22,500 nucleotides of DNA from Chrysomallon squamiferum (Eukaryota; Mollusca; Gastropoda; Neomphalida; Peltospiridae), in assembly GCA_012295275.1 (NCBI GenBank), contig CM022672.1:19084894-19107393 (forward strand), read 5' to 3'. This document shows positions 17,685-22,500 of the stretch, piece after piece. The notes under the pieces are model-generated. The model was not told the DNA's origin. It ran no database searches and saw nothing but the letters and a program-made list of their open reading frames with translations. The first letter of the stretch is position 1. Each line of letters starts with the position of its first letter. The position numbers and the translations under genes are program-made.

Positions 17685-17790
17685 TTTTTTTTTTTTTTTT
17701 TTTTTTTTATATATATATATATTTTACACGCTTATTTTCTTACCAAAAAAAAAAAAAAAAATAAAAAATAAAAAAATAAAAATATCAACT
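17685..17790. repeat. poly-T, (TA)n and poly-A inverted tract
   Basis: A T run of about 25 followed by TA units, 25 bp of unique DNA, then an A run and AAAAAT words. The poly-T and poly-A can pair as a hairpin. Confidence 0.9.
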
Positions 17791-17794
17791 TCAA

Positions 17795-18355
17795 AAAGAT
17801 AAACCCCGCCGAAGTCATTTTGTTGACAACAAACAACTATATTTGTAATTAGCTCGGGCTGTTTCGGTTAATTTCGTATAAATTAAAAACACATCGGACA
17901 GACTGCGGCTCTCTCAATTTCTTTTTCAAAAAGATGAAACGAGCCCGGGGAGCCGGTTTATCTACGAAATGCGCGCCTCGACTTATCAAATAAGTGTGGA
18001 TATAACGGACAAAAATACGAGTTCGGGATTGAAGATTTATGAGAATTCTGATTGGTCATTAAGAACGAGACTTTATCCTGCGACGGCGCGATCGAGTTAA
18101 ATATGGCTGACGCCGGAACCCGCGGCGAAAGAAATTGAACCGAGAGCTGTTGCAGTGGAAAAACTCGCAATCAAATGAAAATATCTCTTTTACGTATCAG
18201 CTTCTTTCATCACGGGGAGAAACAGAGCGATACAGGATCGTTATTGCTGGTGTGTTCACATTTGCTGTTTCCAACTCGTGACAAATCACTATCTGCATTA
18301 GTCGGGACTGTTTAACGTTCCACAATCTTTGAAGGTTTCTTTTTGAAAATATATA
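17795..18355. promoter_or_regulatory. candidate regulatory island 5
   Basis: About 550 bp of complex, comparatively CpG-rich sequence (CCCCGCCGAAG, GAGCCCGGGGAGCCGG, GCGACGGCGCGATCG). It includes GTAATTAGC near 17846, a CCAAT-type GATTGG at 18050-18055 and an exact YY1/PHO core AATATGGC at 18100-18107. A 70-codon minus frame (17958-18170) has no recognisable domain. CpG density with CCAAT and YY1 motifs could also fit a promoter, but no TATA/initiator pair with a downstream gene is visible. Confidence 0.42.
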
Positions 18356-18440
18356 TATAAAAAAAAAAAAAAATTAAAAAAATTAAAAAATAAAATAAAA
18401 AGACAGACAAGAAAATGAAAAAAAAAAAAAAAAAAACCCG
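18356..18440. repeat. A-rich tract separating islands
   Basis: A runs broken by T, ending in a 19-A run. Confidence 0.92.
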
Positions 18441-18640
18441 TTTACTGTGAACTTAACGAATTAAGTGTAAATGGCGGCGCACTGGAATTTTTCACGGAAA
18501 CTAATAGTCTGTGTAATGATCATAAAAATGACTAATGGCAGACATATAATTTACTGCTTAAATTACGTTTTTATTTCTCACTCTGTGAGGTGCCGGTGTT
18601 TTGACTTATACTGTCGGGCTGCTTGGTCTTTTCTTTTTTT
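18441..18640. promoter_or_regulatory. small island with NK2 and YY1 motifs
   Basis: TTAAGTG (NK2 core) at 18461-18467 is followed by ATGGCGGC (YY1/PHO core with CGGC extension) at 18471-18478. The rest is complex sequence. The 62-codon frame at 18471-18659 runs into poly-T. Confidence 0.35.
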
Positions 18641-18689
18641 TTTTTTCGGGCATTTTTAGGATCGACACGCGTTGGCGAACCTTAAAATT

Positions 18690-18800
18690 GTTTTTCTTTC
18701 ATTTATTTTATTTTTATTTTTTGTTATCATCGTCATTATCGTTGTTTTGTTTGTTTGTTTGTTTGTTTTTTTTTTCCTTTTTTGTTGTTGTTATTATTGC
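18690..18800. repeat. T-rich and (TTTG)n tract
   Basis: T-rich sequence with a TTTG array at about 18746-18768. Confidence 0.92.
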
Positions 18801-19015
18801 TTCTACAGTACTAGTATTATACTACTTCTATCCTACAACAACTACTACCACTACCAGCAACCAGTCTAACTATCACTACTTCTACTACCACTATTACTAT
18901 CTCTACCACCGCCACCATCATTCACTAGTACTACTGCTAATCTACCACCATTGCTATTAACTACAATTTTAGCTACTATTATTACAGCTTCTGTTATTAT
19001 TATTATTATAATTAG
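18801..19015 (+). repeat. degenerate ACT/CTA trinucleotide field
   Basis: ACT, CCA and ATT triplets in imperfect order. Translation is Ser/Thr/Tyr/His-rich and uninformative. Confidence 0.88.
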
Positions 19016-19017
19016 AA

Positions 19018-19222
19018 TTGTTAATGTCACACGTCACTTTAAGGACGAGTCTGTCACTTGTAAAACAATAACCTCTTCAGCAGCGAGTTGTTCTCAAGGA
19101 GATAATGCTATCAGAATTTAAAACAGATCGATCAGGCAGCTGTGAAAATAATGACATCTCCCCATGATACACATAACCACAATCAGCAGTATCTCTCTGT
19201 CTGGATCTTCTTCGTCCTCATT
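19018..19222. other. unique complex DNA
   Basis: Complex sequence with CAGCTG at about 19138-19143. No gene. Possibly a minor regulatory island. Confidence 0.35.
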
Positions 19223-19344
<122 letters not shown>

Positions 19345-19528
19345 ATTTATTTATGACAATGTCTGCACTGGCAGCAATGAAAGCAAATAACTGAATAATT
19401 TATTCAGTTCCGAGGACTATATATTTTAGACGGTAACTGAGTAAAATTAATATATTTAATAGAAAGACAGACAGATACATACACAGACAGATAAACACAT
19501 AGATAAAGAGGGGTTAAAAAAGAGACAT

Positions 19529-19890
<362 letters not shown>

Positions 19891-20051
19891 CATTGACGAG
19901 TAAGTGTTGATTAACTCCTCCGAGGCTCTACTGAAACCTAAACAGGCGTGGAAGAAATATGTGGCAATCAGAGTTTCATCAGGTTACCAGTGTGTAAGCT
20001 TACTTGATTCGTAGTCTTTACACTGGTTTTTATTTGTACTGGGATAAACAT
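19891..20051 (+). repeat. inverted element pair, left arm
   Basis: Complex 161-bp sequence matching the reverse complement of 20357-20486. Best blocks are CATTGACGAG to CTCCGAGGC (19891-19926, 33 of 36), GGTTACCAGTG to ACTTG (19982-20006) and TTTTTATTTGTACTGGG to AAACAT (20027-20051). This arm has 20 extra bases (20007-20026) bounded by a short CCAGTG/CACTGG inversion, plus about 11 extra bases near 19930-19945. A TC then CA microsatellite follows directly after its inner end, like the tail of a retroposed element. Confidence 0.9.
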
Positions 20052-20073
20052 ATCTCTGTCTCTCTGTCTTTGT

Positions 20074-20095
20074 TTCTCTCTCTGACTCTCTCTCG

Positions 20096-20164
<69 letters not shown>

Positions 20165-20186
20165 GCACGCACACACACACACACAC
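20074..20186 (+). repeat. (TC)n(CA)n compound array
   Basis: TC units with CG and TG breaks to 20140, then CA units with CG breaks. It forms the inner tail of the left arm. Confidence 0.97.
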
Positions 20187-20281
20187 CGATAGAGTTTTAG
20201 TTTCAATATGTGCTTTAGTAGATATATTTATTTATGTGTGTGCGTTTAAGTGAGAGCGACAGTCCATCAGTCTGCTTTTCT

Positions 20282-20284
<3 letters not shown>
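20187..20284. other. unique spacer between inverted tails
   Basis: About 100 bp of unique sequence, the loop of the inverted structure. Confidence 0.6.
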
Positions 20285-20334
<50 letters not shown>

Positions 20335-20350
20335 TGTGTGTGCGTGTGTA
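20285..20350 (+). repeat. (GT)n array
   Basis: GT units with TTT and CG breaks. It forms the inner tail of the right arm and is complementary to the CA array at 20141-20186. Confidence 0.97.
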
Positions 20351-20356
20351 AAGAAG

Positions 20357-20486
20357 ATGTTTACCCCAGTACAAATAAAAACAAGTGAACTTACCCACTG
20401 GTAACCTAAAGAAAACCTGCCTGCCACATCTCTTTGCACGCCTCAATCAGGCCTCGGAGAAGTTTATCAACACTGACTCGTCAATG
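20357..20486 (-). repeat. inverted element pair, right arm
   Basis: Reverse complement of the left arm, without the 20-bp and 11-bp extra segments. Identity in the inner 51 bp is 47 of 51. Divergence is uniform rather than nil, so the pair is not an assembly artefact. A weaker match may continue outward to about 20520. Confidence 0.9.
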
Positions 20487-20489
20487 TTT

Positions 20490-20645
20490 AACCAAAACAC
20501 CTATAAAACTCATTCACACAAAAAAATAAACACTTGCACTCGCAATTACCCAGTTAAAGAAATATTGACTCAACACCGAAGCGATCCATATGTCCATTCA
20601 TCCATGCATCTTTCAAAGTCATCTAGTGCATTTTGTATACATTCC
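20490..20645. other. unique complex DNA
   Basis: No gene. The 87-codon frame across 20385-20648 includes the right arm and has no domain. Confidence 0.5.
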
Positions 20646-20647
20646 TA

Positions 20648-20802
20648 AATACATACATACATTCATATATAGGTACACACATTCATATATACATACATAC
20701 ATGCATACATGCATACATACATATACACACACACACACATACATACATACAAACATACATACATGGATACACGTATACGTACACAGATACATACGTACAT
20801 AA
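20648..20802 (+). repeat. degenerate (ACAT)n array
   Basis: ACAT/CATA units with CA runs at about 20724-20738. Confidence 0.95.
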
Positions 20803-20996
20803 AACAGCCCATAACTGATTTAGAAATGTTGTTATGTATTCAGATCTCACAACTATCTGCTTTCAACAAAATTACCGCTGTTACTGCCACCAATCAATCA
20901 ATCACACATTTTGTGTGTGCGTCCATATTGAAAATTCAAACTCGTCTCCTGAGGAAATAAAAATAATGGAGACTGGATCGTTTACCTAGAGCATTA

Positions 20997-21190
20997 ATAA
21001 CTATTTAAAATTAATACTACAACAGCGGTAACTACTACAACTACCGTAACAAGTACTGTAACTAATACCACAGCAACAGTAACTACTACTCCTGTTGTAA
21101 CTACCGTTAATAGTGGTAGCAAGAATAACCGTTACTGCAGTTGCTACTACTACAACTACAACTGCTGCTGCCGCTAATAGTAATACTATT
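20997..21190 (+). repeat. degenerate ACT/ACA trinucleotide field
   Basis: ACT, ACA and GTA triplets, broadly complementary to the AGT field that follows. Confidence 0.85.
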
Positions 21191-21224
21191 CTTAAACTGT
21201 TTTTTCTATTACAGCTACGATGGT

Positions 21225-21515
21225 ATTAGTAGTTATGTTAGTAGTAATAATAACAAGAACAGTAGCAGTAATAGAAATAAAAGTAGTAGGCAGATGAGTA
21301 AGTAAGTAATAATTATAATAAACATTGTAGGAGTAGTAGTAGTAAGTAGTAGCAGTAATAATAATAATAAATAGTAGTAGTGTAGGTAGTAGTAGTAGTA
21401 ATAGCCAATATTGTAGGAGGAGTAGTAGTAGTAGTAGTAGCAGTAGTAGTAGTACTAGCAGTAGCAGTAGTAGTAGTAGTAGTAGTAGTAATACTGGTAG
21501 TGGTAGTAGTAATAG
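21225..21515 (+). repeat. AGT trinucleotide field
   Basis: AGT/AGC/AAT triplets, cleanest at 21419-21440 and 21470-21490. Together with the preceding ACT field it gives an imperfect inverted structure. Confidence 0.93.
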
Positions 21516-21830
21516 ACCGACATGTATTAGAAATTTTATCTACCTTATCTAAATGTCTGTCTGTGTTTTCAGATACTATGGAATACAGAGAAAACAGACT
21601 CAGAGAACACTGACAATAAAATTATATGCAGCTGTCAGAAACATTAAATTATAATTTCTTAAGTTTAAGAATATTTGTGTAGTCTGTCTATAAATTATTT
21701 GTCCTTTTTTTTTTTTTTTTTTACCTCAGGTCCAAAAAAAAACCATGTTTTTATTTTTTATTTCATTTTATTTTATTTTATTTTTTTCTGTTTAACACGA
21801 ACGAAATAGCTTGCAGCTGATTAAAAATCA
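21516..21830. other. unique DNA with poly-T and TTTTA
   Basis: Unique sequence to about 21700, then a T run at about 21704-21721 and TTTTA units at 21755-21785. No gene. Confidence 0.6.
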
Positions 21831-21834
21831 ATTT

Positions 21835-21985
21835 ATTTTAAAACCGTCTTTACGCATTTACCTACGATCTCGGGCCATAACCTTTTTAGTACCTCTTTTC
21901 ATAAATTTCATCTTCAGCTAATGTTATTATGCAGCCACTTTAATGTAAATAAAATCAGACAGCCTCAAAAATCACCTGCATGCTA
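21835..21985. promoter_or_regulatory. small complex island with forkhead-type motif
   Basis: Complex sequence with TGTAAATAAA (forkhead-like) at about 21944-21953 and CTCGGGCCATAACC. Weak candidate for a conserved non-coding element. Confidence 0.3.
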
Positions 21986-22034
21986 AAACCATAAAATGTC
22001 TGGAAAAAAAACACACAAACAAAAAAAACAACAA

Positions 22035-22180
22035 CGCTGATTTAATACAGATATTCTCTGCTACGTGAGCGATAAACTGCGACGTTGTCAGTTGTAGTTT
22101 TGGTCGTGCAACGACGAACAACGAAGTTTGGTTACAACAAGGGCGCTTCTACATTATTTGCTGGAAGAGGGCCATTTTAT
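22035..22180. promoter_or_regulatory. small complex island with GCGATAAA
   Basis: Complex, relatively GC-rich sequence with GCGATAAA at 22069-22076, ACGTG at 22063-22067 and a GTCGT-GCA-ACGAC inverted repeat at 22103-22115. No coding frame. Confidence 0.35.
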
Positions 22181-22500
22181 TATTATTTTTTTTTTAAAAG
22201 GGGTGAACTACACATACACATATACCTTACATCCAAATTACAAAAAAAAAAAAAATAATGAAAAAAATGTACGTCAAAGACCAAAAATAAATAAATAATA
22301 AGATGACAATATGTAAGCTGGCCATTTAAAGCATTAACATGAATAAGAAGTGATGAGGTAAATAGTTAATAAGTAGCTTCTGAGACGTATCAAGGCGTTG
22401 ACATACTGACCAGTTTTATGCTCTATATCTATCCATGTAATTTATTGATTTGGTATATAGGTATGTTTTTAGTGGTTGTGTATACAGGGGCCTAAGTGCA
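22181..22500. other. AT-rich unique DNA to window end
   Basis: Poly-T and poly-A runs near 22185 and 22242, then ordinary unique sequence. No gene. Confidence 0.55.

Noticed and set aside
20385-20648. 87-codon plus-strand frame over the right arm
   Set aside because: No family resemblance, and the inverted copy on the left arm does not preserve the same frame.
21560-21625. Terminal exon: polypyrimidine tract with TTTTCAG, short frame DTMEYRENRLREH, stop and AATAAA
   Set aside because: Each signal is short and frequent by chance in AT-rich DNA; there is no partner exon or domain.

Overview
The window looks like non-coding DNA from an animal nuclear genome, most probably a cephalopod such as Octopus. 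The reasons are AT-rich sequence saturated with microsatellites of many classes (GA/TC, CA/GT, TA, ATGT/ACAT, TTTA, AAAAT, ATT, CAA, GAT, AGT, CTGT, GAAA), long poly-A and poly-T runs, several minisatellites, and short islands of complex, richer-GC sequence between them. The assignment is inference from style; no gene here fixes the species. Nothing supports a bacterial, phage or plasmid origin.

No protein-coding gene, rRNA, tRNA or mobile-element coding region is supported. The open frames are of two kinds: low-complexity translations of simple repeats, and short frames in unique DNA, often lacking an ATG and without recognisable domains. The longest frame (328 codons, 6604-7590) is a by-product of a 39-bp minisatellite whose period is a multiple of three.

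Layout. 1-1260: unique DNA, a CAA/AAT/GAT compound repeat, TTTA-rich tracts and copy A of a dispersed repeat (922-978). 1270-1990: the largest complex island, enhancer-like, with paired homeodomain, NK2 and forkhead motifs. 2000-4880: GA, TTA and A-rich repeats, a 24-bp minisatellite, a small island (3540-3720) and copy B of the dispersed repeat in inverse orientation (4557-4608). 4880-5345: second island, with a PBX/HOX plus MEIS motif pair. 5345-6490: CTGT and 16-bp tandem repeats, then plain AT-rich DNA. 6490-7460: 39-bp minisatellite in two blocks. 7600-9130: GAT, ATT, AAAT and AAAAT arrays. 9130-9760: third island and a foldback element. 9828-11580: ATGT array, A/T-rich tracts, a 37-bp degenerate minisatellite and poly-A. 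11580-12600: fourth island group. 12660-17790: a nearly unbroken field of simple repeats with a small unique stretch at 16150-16405. 17790-18700: fifth island group with YY1, CCAAT and NK2 motifs. 18700-22500: ACT/AGT fields, a TC/GA inverted pair, a tail-to-tail inverted pair of a 130-160-bp element with microsatellite tails, and a last pair of islands at 21830-22180.

The best reading is an intergenic or intronic regulatory landscape: candidate regulatory islands in a repeat matrix that holds several long inverted structures. If transcribed, those structures would give long double-stranded RNA, which is relevant in a lineage known for heavy A-to-I editing. Regulatory roles are inferred from composition and motifs only; no cross-species comparison could be run.
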